DNA of 64,000 nucleotides from Smittia aterrima (lineage: Eukaryota > Arthropoda > Insecta > Diptera > Chironomidae), in the NCBI GenBank assembly GCA_033063855.1, contig CP093831.1, positions 4,340,001 through 4,404,000 on the forward strand, in the 5' to 3' direction. The translations under genes and the position numbers were made by a program. The notes beneath the pieces were generated by a model, which searched no databases, was not told where the DNA came from, and was given only the letters and a program-made list of their open reading frames with translations. Of this stretch, positions 36,301-47,233 are shown in pieces (positions within the stretch are counted from its first letter, which is position 1; every line of letters starts with the position of its first letter).

Positions 36301-39300
36301 GATATAGAAAGGTTTGAGACAAAACGAAATGCGTTTTCCTCCCAATCAATTTTGTCGCCTAATTTTCCATTTTTTAGTTTTGTGTCTTTGTAGAAAAAAT
36401 ATAAATTCTAATTTATCTCGAGTTTCTTCTTCATAAAGTTTTTAACATCTAATTTTTCACGCTGTTTCGTTTGCCGCATGGCTTTATGCGGCGTCGCCTA
36501 ATTCGTGTTAAAAATTGCATTATTTTCACTGTTTCTTGATCAGAGTTGAACCATGAATACAAAAGGTGGGAGGAAAGGAGAACGACAGCTGAATAAATAA
36601 TTTCTCTTGTTATCACCTGATTCAAGTTTTGGTTGATGAAATTAACTTGTTACTCATTCGCAAGATGCTTTAATTGCATCGTCTTTAGGTTTAACGTCAG
36701 TGCATTTCCACATTTCTACAGTTTGTAATAAATTTTCTTTTCTTCTTGTTCGTTTTGATACATCCGAAGAAGGTAAAATCTTTTTATCCTTCATCGATCG
36801 AAGAACAAAAAATTTAAAATCAAAACTTTAAATCGTGAACTGAGGAAATAAAGAATTTTCATGTTTCTGCTTAGTTTGCTTTTGCGGGATTAAATTCATT
36901 TAATGTCTACATACTAATTTTACCATATAATGTTTAAGTGAAGGAAAACATTTTTTTTTTTCACTTTTCTCTATTGACGATCAAGAAAATCTTTTTATCT
37001 CGACTTTTCTTCGATCGTCTTCGAAAAGTTTGATTATTAAATCTTATGTTTGTTTTCATTATGTTTTATGCTCGTAACTCTTAAAAAGACTTTCTGAGTC
37101 ACGAACTCGTGCTGGGTAAGAGCAAAAAATCTTGATTATTTCAACATCCATGTTTGCTTATTTCTTAGAAAAATTGTTTAAAAAAGTAAATTAAATTTAG
37201 TGTTCCTTGAGTGCCAATCACCAAATTTTTTTTAAAAAAGGAGAGAAATTCATGATGGTGACTTGCACACGGTTTTCATCATCCCCGTATTGTGTGAAAA
37301 CTTCATATCATCAAAGGGAAAACTAAATACTTTTTGAAAATCTTGCTTTCTCTTCTACTTATTCAACTTGCTCGTCGCTAAAAGATGTGAAGAGAGAAGA
37401 AAAGGAAAATATTTGTTTGAAATCGAGGGGAAAAGTGAAGCAAGAAGAACTTCGACTTAAGAAAAAAAATGTTCGAGCGTTCCATCCAAATGAGCCGCTT
37501 CACACAACAAACAAAATTAAATCGGAAAGCGGCTGCGACTCATTCAAGGAACTATTTGACTTAATCTAAAAGAGTGGATTTCTTTTCGTGGTGTTCTTTT
37601 GAATTATGTTTTTGGAAACGGAGACGACGAAAAAACACTTTTTATCAAAAGCTCGGAGCTCTTGGACAACTTACGGTTGAACGGCAGCGTGCTGATACTG
37701 AAAGATTTGGTTCGGCGGAGCAGCATTGATAAATAACATGCGTGAATTTGGTCCGTTCATACTTTGGAAACCGCATGGGTTCGTTGGATGAACATCAAGT
37801 TGACCGGCAGCCTGTGGAGGCCCTTGTTGGTAATCTGTGAAGATGATTCATGAAAGAATTCTTCGATTAACGAAATGAAAACGCTTACCGAATGCTGGTG
37901 GGAACGGCATTTGTCCACCGTTTGGAACCATTCGATAGCCTGGAATCATGTTGTTGTCGAATTGACCGCCATCAATAGCATCGCCTTGAACGAAAGGCTG
38001 TTGACCATGAGCTGCAGGAGCTGCTTCAGTACCAGCTGCGTTCTGATGTTGCTCAAAGCGGTTATTTCCTGTCGAGTTATTGTAGTGACGACCCGATGGG
38101 TTGTTATACTGATTTGCACCTTGGAAATCTTCGCCTTCATTACCACTAGCTTCGTATCCTTGACCTTTGAAATTGCCATCAAATTTATTGAACTTTTGAG
38201 GTCCTCCGAACTCGTTGAAGCGATTCTGTCCAGGTTGGAACGGCGGACGTGGCTTGTTACCCAAATACTTGTTTTGGAATGGTGGCTTCTCGCCGAACTG
38301 TGGATTTCCACGAGGATTTCCATTGAAATCTGGCTTTACGAAAGCGTTACGTGGCTTGAACTCTCCTGGAGCTCCGGCGAACGTCTTCTGATAACCTTGA
38401 TAGCCTCCAGCGTTTGGCTGTTGTCCAGCATTCATGTAACCACCTTGAGGAGGGTTGAATTTGTTATTGTAGTCAAATTTCTTAAAGCCTCCGTCGAGCA
38501 TCGGTTTCTTGTCATCCTGGTTGTATTTGTTGAACGGCTTCTGATAGTCGTTCTTGAATGTATTGCCAGCATTGTTGTTAAACTGTCCGTACTGTGGTTT
38601 GGGAGCGCCCATCCATCCTTGTCCCAAGTTTTTCATTCCAGACATTAAACCTGGCTTGTTAAAATTGTTGTTATTATACATTGGCTTGTATTGATCTTGA
38701 CGTCCATAACGTTGATTCGATCGCATGTTGCCCTTGCCGCCATGATTCGATTTTGCAATATCGAGGAGTTCTTTGCATGGGGTTTGGCCAGCTTCGCTCA
38801 AGACATCAATCAATTCACGTGCTTGACGTGAGTTTCCAGGTGTGAAGAAAGTGTATGCAGTTCCTGTCTGCTCGCATCGGCCAGTTCTGCCGATTCTATG
38901 AATATAATCTTCTGACGTGTTTGGATAATCGTAGTTGATTACAGTTTTAACGTCTTCAACGTCAAGACCGCGAGCTGCAACATCAGTGGCAACGAGAATC
39001 AATGTTCGTCCACCGCGGAAGCTTTCGAGAACATAATCTCTTTCGTTTTGGCTTTTGTCGCCATGAATGGAATTAGCTTGGTATCCTTCACGTTGAATGC
39101 ATTTAAGGATGTCTTCAACCTTCTTTTTAGTCTCAACGAAGATAATACACTTGTTGCTTGAATCAGATGCAATCGTCTTAAGCAAATCGGATAACTCTTG
39201 TTCTTTTTCGTTTTCTTCGCAAACTTTAATGATCTGCGTGATGTTGTTGTTGGCAGATAAGTTAAGTGATCCAATGTTCACTTGAATGTAGTTTCTCAAG

Positions 39301-40859
39301 AAATCTTCAGCCAATGTTTTCACTTCTTTTGGCCACGTAGCTGACCACATGAGCACTTGACGATCTGGACGAATCTGCTCGATGATCTTACGAATCTGAG
39401 GCTCGAAGCCCATGTCCAACATTCTGTCAGCTTCGTCAAGAACGAGATAAGTGACACGACGAAGATTTGTAACTCCGCGTTCCATGAAATCAATCAATCG
39501 ACCAGGAGTGGCGATGACAACTACAAAAACAGGAATAAACAGTTAGATACAAAGTCTAAAAATATTTTTTCTTCTTATTACCTTCAACACCTCGTTCGAG
39601 ATCACGGATTTGTGGTCCTTTAGGTGAACCTCCGAAGATGCAAGTGTTGCGTAACAATGGCTTGTTGAGCGATCCGAATTCTTTAGCGACTGACTGAATC
39701 TGCTGAGCAAGCTCGCGAGTAGGTGCCAGAACAAGAACGATTGGGCCTTCACCTCTTGACAGTGAACGTTGGTTGCTGATATGGACAAGACCAGGCAACA
39801 TGTAAGCGAGGGTCTTACCAGAGCCAGTTTGTGCGATTCCAAGTAAATCACGACCAGACAAAGCAATCGGCCAACCTTGAGCTTGGATTGGAGTTGGGGC
39901 AGTGAAACCCTGTTTAGAGAGCTCGTTGAAGATCAAGGGAGAAAAGTTTGCTTCCTTGAACTCTTGGAGCGGGAATGGAACTTCCTGCCCATTGACAGTA
40001 ATAGCCATAGCTTGACGCCATTCGTTGACTTGCTCCAATGTTCGGTTTTTGTTGTTTTCGTGAAGCTTATTGAAGTCCTTATTGAATGGTTCGAGTGTCA
40101 TTGCTTCCCAGTTCGGGCGAACAAGAGTTTGTCCAGGACACTTAGCCTTCATGCTTTGCAGTTTTGCGCGATCTTCTTTTGACATGTCATCCATGTCTGG
40201 AGAATGACGACCATTCTTTGGCCCTCCGAAGTCCTTCTTTGGTGGATAAACGCGTTTAACGAAGTTCGGGTTGAAACCATTGTTTTCCATGAATCCTCCG
40301 GGGTTGAAATGATTGTTAAACTGGTTATTAGGATGACGATTCCAGTAGGGTTTCTCTCCGCCGTTGTTAAAATCTGGACGTGGTCGGAAGCTAAAAATAG
40401 CGAATACGAAAAAGAATTAGAGAACGGAAAAGAACGCTTAAGAAGAGAAGAAGAAATTTCAAGAAGAAACTTGAGACAAATACAATTGCATTTCACTCTA
40501 AACGCGCGGATTTCAATGAATTTTTCAATTTTTAATTTAGTTTTGCCGATCGAAGGCTTTTGGAAATTATTGATTAATTATGAAACAAAAAAAAAACCGA
40601 ATGTGATGTCACAGATATCCGAAGAAACTTTCTCTCAAGTTTCTGAATTACGGGACTTTGATAATCTCAATTTTCGTCAATTTCATTGTAGGATAACAAA
40701 TGAAAATTAAAGAGAAGCTAATGAAAAACGAATTTCGAGTAAAATGTGAGTTTCGCCATGTCGGATTTTTTTTTCGCGACGTTCGCCATGAAGGAAATAT
40801 TTTTAAAACGCTTACCCGTGGTTCTGGTTGTACCCTCCTTGATAACCGCCTTGATACAT
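33345..40859 (-). CDS. p68-type DEAD-box RNA helicase (DDX5/DDX17 family), 928 aa
   Basis: ATP-dependent RNA helicase. Exons, minus strand: 40816-40859, 39582-40390, 37889-39520, 37675-37834 and 33345-33486, all phase-compatible. It has the Q motif (GFTAPTPIQAQGWP), AQTGSGKT (about 201-208), PTREL, TPGRLID, DEAD (313-316), SAT (344-346) and HRIGRTGR (492-499). A tail of about 390 residues rich in Asn, Gly, Gln, Phe and Pro follows, resembling prion-like RNA-binding tails. The core (RGVEVVIATPGR, GLDVEDVKTVINYDYPN) seems nearer, from memory, to the Drosophila CG10777-type p68 paralog than to Rm62. The last exon, 4.2 kb away, is inferred from phase (cc|g) and similar Pro/Tyr-rich composition. 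If it is wrong, the protein ends after exon 4. Confidence 0.93.
33487..37674 (-). other. Last intron of the helicase gene (inferred), 4.2 kb
   Basis: GTAAGT donor (minus) at 37674 and CCCGCAG acceptor at 33487. The interior is AT-rich with long T runs; ORFs there (such as 35903-36277 plus) are Phe-rich and look accidental. No nested gene was recognised. Confidence 0.6.
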
Positions 40860-41284
40860 TATGAGTTTGGTGTTTTTCCGTGTGTTTTGATATAAAGAAA
40901 GCTCAAAATCAAACGATGAAGACGAAAAATCTTAGCAAATGTGATTTTCTTAGTTGGTGAAAATTCGTCTGTGAGAAAGTTGGAAAAACTTGATTAAATA
41001 TGCGAATCCAATGTCACATTTATGTTATTCTGCTAACACTAGCATTCATTAACAGAATTCAAATAGTTTCAGAGTTGAAACCTGTGATTTAACTATTTTA
41101 ATTTACCTTTTTCAAAAAAGTTTTTTTCGTCTGTCTCGTTCCAACACCACTCAGCTTCTCGTCCCCGATTCCCTCATTAAACTACGCTCGCTCAGTTTCA
41201 AATAAATAAAAACGTTCGTTTAAATCATTTCAAAAAAATTTATTGTAAAAATTAAATTTAATGAGAAGACAGAGAATTTTTCAA
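40860..41284. other. Helicase 5' flank and cyclin H 3' UTR
   Basis: About 425 bp. AATAAA for cyclin H is on the minus strand at 41239-41244 (plus TTTATT). The helicase promoter should lie here, but no clear TATA was seen, as expected for a housekeeping gene. Confidence 0.6.
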
Positions 41285-42487
41285 TTAAATGCTAAATTGC
41301 GATGCGTTGAGCATTGACACATCACCCTCGCTAGGTGAGCCTAGATGAAATTCCATTTGAGCTGGCGCATCGTCGTCCTCGTTTAAAAGCCGGTTCATTT
41401 TTATTTTATATCTGAGGAGAAAAAGCTTAAGAGATGCATTGGGAAATAAATAAATTAACTTACGCTTCACTATCGGGATTGTTCTCTTGGTTCCTGCATT
41501 TCTCAAGTTTCTTGTCTAATGCCTTGATTACACTTTTTTCTGGCATTGCTTTAACGTTTTTGAACATTAATCGAATTTCTGGAAAGAGCAGGAAATGAGA
41601 GTAAGAGTTCATTACAAACAGAATTTGAGCTTACTTCTGACTGAATCAATCAATGGCTTCAGCATGTGCTCTGACTCTGCGAATAGCGCATCAGTAACAT
41701 ATGAATCGAGATTTTCCTGCTCTCTACTGGCCGAGTGAAGAACAGCGGCTAATGCTATCTGGGATGGAGCGTAGAGGAGGCAAGCGTCGGTAAGAAAAGA
41801 AGCATCAAGGAACTCGTCGATTCCTTTCCGAAGTCTATCAGGATTCGCCATTTGACAACGAGTCTTAATATCAATTAGGAATCCTTCAACTGGTCGGAAT
41901 GGATTGTGAACTGTGAGATTGTAGTTAAGCTCTTGCATCAGTAACAGCTCATTGCTCAAGATGATGTCCATTGCCTTGTTCCTATCACCTTTAATGTTCG
42001 CTACGAATTGCTGAATCGAAACATTGAATTCTTCAACTTTACAAGAGAGATAAGCACACGTGACACTAAAAAGGAAACTTTCTTGATTTCGTTCAAACGT
42101 TTACAAGCAATAACTTACAGTATCTCCTTCGGATGATAGTCCATGAGGGAATTCTTCAAATAAAATCTCTTCAAGTAATGAAATGCCGTTCCTATCGTAT
42201 ATTTTGGCATTGGTGGTTCAAATCTCTTGCAAAAATCCTTCAAATGTAGCTCATACTGTCTCAGTAGATCGCTTTCTTCTTCAGGAGTCAGAAAGAACGA
42301 TTCTTTAAAGCCAACCTGAAAGCAATTTCTGAATTTAAAATGTAAACAAAACAAGAAATTTCAAACTTACTGGTTTCTCGGCTAACTGGCTCGCGATGAA
42401 CTCTTTATTTGTAGCGATTCTCAGTTCAGACAGTTCCTGTTGACTGTGGAACGTCCAATTCTTTTTTTGAGAGCTGTGCGGATACAT
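41285..42487 (-). CDS. CycH: Cyclin H, regulatory subunit of CDK7/TFIIH, 328 aa
   Basis: Cyclin partner of CDK7 in the CDK-activating kinase and in TFIIH, acting in the nucleus on CDKs and the RNA polymerase II tail. Exons, minus strand: 42371-42487, 42119-42315, 41635-42065, 41464-41578 and 41285-41411. The N-terminus MYPHSSQKKNWTF is the cyclin H signature. The first cyclin box holds TAFHYLKRFYLKNS and CAYLSCKVEEFNVS, and ELNYNLTVHNPFRP leads into the second fold. The C-terminal helix and acidic tail (NEDDDAPAQMEF) are present. Length matches metazoan cyclin H. It shares a 112-bp divergent promoter with the channel gene. Confidence 0.95.
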
Positions 42488-42599
42488 TTTCCAGAAATTA
42501 ATTAAAATTATGAAAATCGGGTTGGAGATTTTAAAAATCGTGTTCTTATCGTAGTCAGATCACCCTTTGGATCTCAGTTGGCAGTTATTTTCTTTAAAA
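42488..42599. promoter_or_regulatory. Short divergent promoter between cyclin H and channel gene
   Basis: Only 112 bp separate the two start codons on opposite strands, so core promoters and 5' UTRs must share or overlap here. TTCTTATCGTAGTCAG (42543-42558) combines a GATA-type TTATC and an initiator-like TCAG for the plus strand. No TATA box is evident. Confidence 0.6.
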
Positions 42600-44396
42600 A
42601 TGGCTCACAAGTGTGAACTGCTTCAAAATTCAACTTCACATCTGCCAAAAGTTTTCCCCGACTCTTCTGTTAGCATTCGATTTAAAAGATGGTTCAAGAG
42701 TCAATTTCTTGTTTCTCCAACTCACCCAGAAGTAAGTTCTCGTTTCTATCTCAGATTTCTTTTACAAACATTTCGATCAGGTTTACAAGTTTCTAAAGAG
42801 TCGCGCTGCAATCGATAGAGAAAGTCAAAGGCAAGTTGATCATTTTCCAGGATTTATCGTTCATCCGTTATCACAGTTTCGCAAGTTTTGGAATATTTTC
42901 ATCTTCTTTGTGCTGATTGCTCATGAAATAATTACACCGTTCGGGATTGGGTTTCATGAAGAGTTGAAGGATCGGCCGATAATGAATACGCTGATTGACT
43001 TTGATTTGATCATTTGCTTAATTCTTTTCCTCGAGATCTTAATTGGCTTTCGAACTGGCTACATAATCAGAGAGACCAACGAAATTATTCTGAACTCTCG
43101 AAGCATCGCAATCAAACGTTACAAGGAATTATTTCTCAATATCTTATGCACATGCGTTCCTTATGTTTTATTGGCCGATTGGGTCATCAAGAAGCAAGGA
43201 GCGACGATTACACCTGAAAGTGTCGTTTACATGACATGTCTCTTCCTCTTCAGCTTCTATCGCTTCCACAGAATTTTATTTTACTTCTCGTCAGTTCCGA
43301 TTCTCCTAAAGTTGGATACGAAAGGAGCAATGATGTTGCAGCTCTTCATTCGAAGCATTTACAGTTGGCATTGGGCTTCATGTGTTCGTCGATTAGTTCC
43401 TTTGTTCCTCACCGACCCAAAGTATCGAAATCACTTTGAAAATCATCCAAGAAAAGCTCTTACACTTCCATCAGTCGCCCTGCAAGATGAAATCGATCTC
43501 GAGAATCTTGAAAATATTCTTCTCCAAGATTTGGGTGAAACTTTGAAGAACTACACGTTGCTCAATAAATATACGAGAACAATGATGGTGACGTTAAAGA
43601 TTGTCCTTCAATCAGGATACGGAGAAGAAACTTCTGATTCAACGTTCAATATGGTGATGACAACTTTTCTCATGTTCGGTGGATGGATTTATTATGGTTA
43701 CGTCTTGATTGTCGTCTCAAACGTCATGATGGCATCGGAGAACTCAGTCAACAGGTACGAGCAGATGTCAAGGGAAATCGATGCTTTCTGCGAAAATAAA
43801 GGTCTCTCGGAAAAACTTTCCGAACGAGTTAAAACGTTCTACAAATATAAATTCAAAAAACATTATTTTAACGAGAACGCAATCGAAAGGTCAACGCCAG
43901 CGAACTTGCGCAAGGAAATCATGATGATCACATGTTCGAGTCTCGTAGCAAAAGTCTCTCTCTTCAAAGAAATTCCGGATCTACTTCTTGAAAGTATCGT
44001 TGCATGTTTGAAGTTAGAAATTTTCTTTCCTGATGACGTGATCATTAAAGAGAACACAACTGGGGACGCTATGTACTTCATAGCCTATGGGACAGCAGGA
44101 ATTTATTCCGCGACTGGTTTGTTACTTTGTTCAAATGAAATAAAACAAAATGTATAATGAAATATTGAAACTTAGGGAGACGGTTGATCGCAACGCTAAC
44201 CGACGGATCATATTTCGGTGAGATTTCTCTTCTCATTCGAGGCCAAAAGCGAACAGCGAGTATCGTTGCGTTAGAGATGTGCGAAGTTTACAAGCTGAGT
44301 CAGAAAGACTTTCGTCGAGTGATCGAACCGCACGCTCAAGTTCTCCAGCGTCTTGAGCAGATGTCACTTGAGAGAATCAAACAATCAAAACTTTAA
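42600..44396 (+). CDS. Cyclic nucleotide-gated/HCN-like channel subunit, 562 aa
   Basis: Predicted plasma-membrane cation channel subunit. Exons: 42600-42731, 42781-44116 and 44176-44396. ATG 42600 is the first true ATG; the frame extends upstream only through a non-ATG codon. An HCN-type N-terminal domain is followed by six membrane segments, a pore loop around GYG (about residues 323-325) in SGYGEETSD, a C-linker (FYKYKFKKHYF, TPANLRKEI) and a cyclic-nucleotide-binding fold with FGEISLLIRGQKRTASI. The S4 region (FYRFHRILFYFSSVPILLK) has few regularly spaced positive charges, and the filter lacks the CIGYG of HCN. It is short, lacking the long tails of HCN/CNG. It probably belongs to a divergent insect HCN/CNG-like clade; gating and ion preference are unknown. 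Confidence 0.85.
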
Positions 44397-45072
44397 ATCG
44401 TCAAAACTTAAATTGTAAGACGAAAGCTCTTCAAGGTCGAGCTTTTGTTTATGTGATTAATTTTTTTGTTGTCTCGAAATAAACACAACAAAAGACTTGA
44501 AGTATTCGCTCCCTCTTTCTCTCTCGAGCTAATTATATTCCCTGATAAGATAACTTGTTTCGAGTCGATAAGGTCACCGTTTCGTTTTGCCTTCATAATT
44601 TCAGAGAAAAAAATCTCTGGGGCTTGACTTTTAGTTATAGCAGAGACAGTTAAAATGGACCTCAATATTATTCAAGAATGAGAGCAAGTTCCTAAATTAG
44701 GCGAAGGCTTTCCTTTAAAAAAGAGTGAACATCTGTTGCCAGGATTGTCTTTCCAGTTCTAATTCGTAATCCAAAATCGCCTTATCAGCTAATTGAAGAA
44801 ACTCTACTTTTAGCCGGTGAAGATGAGTCTTTTCCGTAGACAGACTTTATGACGTTCATCGCAATAACAACTGACGACAATATTATATTCTGTCGCCAAC
44901 ACATAAACGAACAATTAACACATCGATCAGCCGAAAACTGAGAGAGCTTCGGGTTAAGTAGAGCAGCCGAGAGAATAAATTATGTGCATTATTTATTTAT
45001 CGTCTTGGTCGTTGAGCGTTCGGGTGTAAACAAAAAGTCACATTATCACTCATTCCTCTCTGAGCAACCAAG
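44397..45072. promoter_or_regulatory. Intergenic region with GATA-type motifs
   Basis: After the channel's AATAAA (44478) come paired GATA sites: TGATAAGATAA (44543-44553), CGATAAGG (44566-44573) and CTTATCAG (44781-44788). In insects such sites are typical of gut and fat-body enhancers. They may serve the SET gene downstream. Confidence 0.4.
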
Positions 45073-45108
45073 TATAAAAGTCGAAAGAAAGCCCAACGGA
45101 TTTCAGTT
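45073..45108 (+). promoter_or_regulatory. Core promoter of the SMYD-type gene: TATA and initiator
   Basis: TATAAAAG at 45073-45080 and TCAGTT at 45103-45108 place the start site A at about 45105, 32 bp from the TATA box and about 42 bp before the ATG. Very close to the consensus. Confidence 0.85.
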
Positions 45109-45146
45109 TGGTGTTCGACCTTTCACAGTGAAATTCAAAATTTAAA

Positions 45147-46682
45147 ATGAAGAACAATCAGCTAGCAGAGAGCTTCTGCTTGAAAGCAAAGGAATGCATG
45201 TCAGCAGAGAAATACGCGGAAGCGTTGGAACATTTTAATCAGTGTCTTCGTTTTGCTGTGAATAATTCGGTTGTCTTATCAGAAGCGTACGCTGGTCGAT
45301 CGAAAGCTTACTACGAGACGAAACAATTTCAAAATTGCCTCGACAACATTCAATGGGCGATCGAAGCAAATGTGTGCGACGAAAAATTTAAAACTTTCAA
45401 AATATTGGAAGAGAAGTGCCGTGAAAAGCTTGACGAGTTTGAAGTAAAAAACAAAAGCAGTTGTGATGACGTGTTCTTTAAGTTGACGAAGCCTGTCCAC
45501 AGCAAAATTCCATTCATCGCGAATTGTCTCGAAGTGCGCGTTTCAGAGATCTACGGTCGTTACATCATGACTACTGACGATTTGAATCCAGGCGACATTG
45601 TAGTCTTCGAAGAACCTTTCTACAAAGTTTTACACTCACAACAAATACACGAACGATGCGCCGTTTGCTTAAAGCAGAATCTCTTGAACTTGTTCCCATG
45701 TTCGAAGTGCTCAAACGGTAAGAGAAATTGCTTCTTTGTGATATTTTTAATCAAAATTGTATTAACGATCTTTGTGTTTTCATTTTCGTTATTTTTAGCA
45801 ATGTTTTGCTCTAAGAAGTGCAGTGAGTCTGTCATTCATCGCTACGAGTGCATTGACAAGAAGGAAGAAAGCTTCGATAAACTTTTGTTGCAACGAATGT
45901 TCTATCAAGCGGTTCAGATCACGGGATCATTGGAAGAGCTTCAAAAGTTAATGACTCGACAAACATCGAGTAAAACGATAATGGACTTTGATCTGAGTGA
46001 TCCCAACGACCCAATGATCTTCAAGAACAGAATTCTAGCGACAACGAGTTTAGCTGAACGTGAACCCTGGTCAGCTGAGGCTTATGCGAAGTACGAGTCA
46101 GTAACAAAGCAGCTTAAGACAGAAACTGAAGACGAACGGAATTTCTTGCGACAATATCTCGTTCGATGTCTCAAGAGCATGACCGTCAACTTTTTCCATT
46201 TCTTCTGGTCGCCAAATCAGTTGGAAGGTCAAGGCTACGCTCTCTGCTCGCTCGCTGCTTACTTCGCTCATTCTTGCGATCCAAACATTGAAAAAATCGA
46301 CGTCGACAACAAATTCGCGTTTGTTGTTCGTAAGCCAATCAAAGCCGGAGATCAACTCTTCATGAACTACGATCGCTACAGCTTCCTTACTCATTCCTTG
46401 AAGGATCGTCAGGATTACTTCAACAAGATCTACACTTTCCAATGCGGTTGCAATGCTTGCAAAGCCGACTTCCCTGAGCTCTCGAAACTGAAAAAGATTG
46501 ACACGAAATTCATTGAACCGGAAGTGAAAAACTTATCAGCAATCAAAGCTTCGGAACAATATAAAAAGAATTGCAAATACATAATTGACAACATGAAGCA
46601 TTATCCTTGCTTTGAGATCTGCACTTTGATGGTTCAAAATAATCATTTGCTTCATGCAATCGGAAATAAAATGCCATTTTAA
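45147..46682 (+). CDS. SMYD-type SET/MYND protein methyltransferase with N-terminal TPR, 484 aa
   Basis: Predicted lysine methyltransferase-like protein of the SMYD family (SMYD4/SmydA-like). Exons: 45147-45717 and 45799-46682. The N-terminus has TPR-like helices (CMSAEKYAEALEHFNQCLRF; QNCLDNIQWAIE). The SET N-part begins at about residue 130. The MYND zinc finger runs from C171 (CAVC, CSKC, then FCSKKC and HRYEC). The SET core has AAYFAHSCDPN (canonical NHSC with Ala for Asn) and NYDRY. The post-SET CGCNACK cluster is present. The 81-bp intron splits the MYND finger and has no in-frame stop, so an unspliced message stays open. AHSC in place of NHSC may weaken cofactor binding, as in some insect SmydA proteins. 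A strong TATA/initiator lies upstream. Confidence 0.92.
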   Translation: MKNNQLAESFCLKAKECMSAEKYAEALEHFNQCLRFAVNNSVVLSEAYAGRSKAYYETKQFQNCLDNIQWAIEANVCDEKFKTFKILEEKCREKLDEFEVKNKSSCDDVFFKLTKPVHSKIPFIANCLEVRVSEIYGRYIMTTDDLNPGDIVVFEEPFYKVLHSQQIHERCAVCLKQNLLNLFPCSKCSNGKRNCFFVIFLIKIVLTIFVFSFSLFLAMFCSKKCSESVIHRYECIDKKEESFDKLLLQRMFYQAVQITGSLEELQKLMTRQTSSKTIMDFDLSDPNDPMIFKNRILATTSLAEREPWSAEAYAKYESVTKQLKTETEDERNFLRQYLVRCLKSMTVNFFHFFWSPNQLEGQGYALCSLAAYFAHSCDPNIEKIDVDNKFAFVVRKPIKAGDQLFMNYDRYSFLTHSLKDRQDYFNKIYTFQCGCNACKADFPELSKLKKIDTKFIEPEVKNLSAIKASEQYKKNCKYIIDNMKHYPCFEICTLMVQNNHLLHAIGNKMPF

Positions 46683-47233
46683 ATGATCTGACTTCACTCA
46701 TCTTCACACATTGCCAAAAAGAAAATCTTTTTATGTTTTAAATTTAATTTTTTTATGTAAATAAAAGTGAAAATAAATTTCAAGAATCTTTGCTTAGTGC
46801 AACAACAAACTTTCTTATCTCCACGAAACTTAGTCACATAATCCATCTTCGTTGTCGTTGTAGAAATTCAAAGTTCATGGACATCTCCAACCGGTCGCGA
46901 TTCGCGAAACTCCAACCTTATCTTGAAACGTTGAACTTTGCTCAAAAACACATTCGGGAATCTCGTAAAGTTATCAGACATTGATCCCAGTCTGATGCAA
47001 TTTGACGAAAAATTTAATAATTTTTAGTAAAAAAAAATTAAGTTTCTTATCAACTTGTGAATGAAAACGAAGTTCCGCGCCAAATAATAAGTTGATCAGC
47101 TGTAACCCAAATTAAAAGTTTCCCATTCTTTTTTGTTGTCAATCGAAGCGTGTTATCGCAATCACAAGAATTGTTTGTTTATTAAATCATTTTAGTTAGA
47201 GCGTAGAATGAATACAAAGTACAATCAAGTGAA
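46683..47233. other. Convergent 3' UTR region of SMYD-type and cuticle genes
   Basis: AATAAA for the SMYD-type gene lies at 46760-46765. For the cuticle gene, plus TTTATT at 47178-47183 is AATAAA on the minus strand. No gene between. Confidence 0.7.

Noticed and set aside
37875..38648. 257-codon plus-strand ORF
   Set aside because: Antisense shadow of the Asn/Gly/Gln-rich helicase tail, whose composition suppresses stops on the opposite strand.
45718..45798. Reading the SMYD-type gene as one uninterrupted ORF
   Set aside because: Consensus GTAAGA donor, pyrimidine-rich tract and TTTTTAG acceptor, and removal restores the MYND spacing FPCSKC..MFCSKKC; treated as an intron, with retention kept as a finding.
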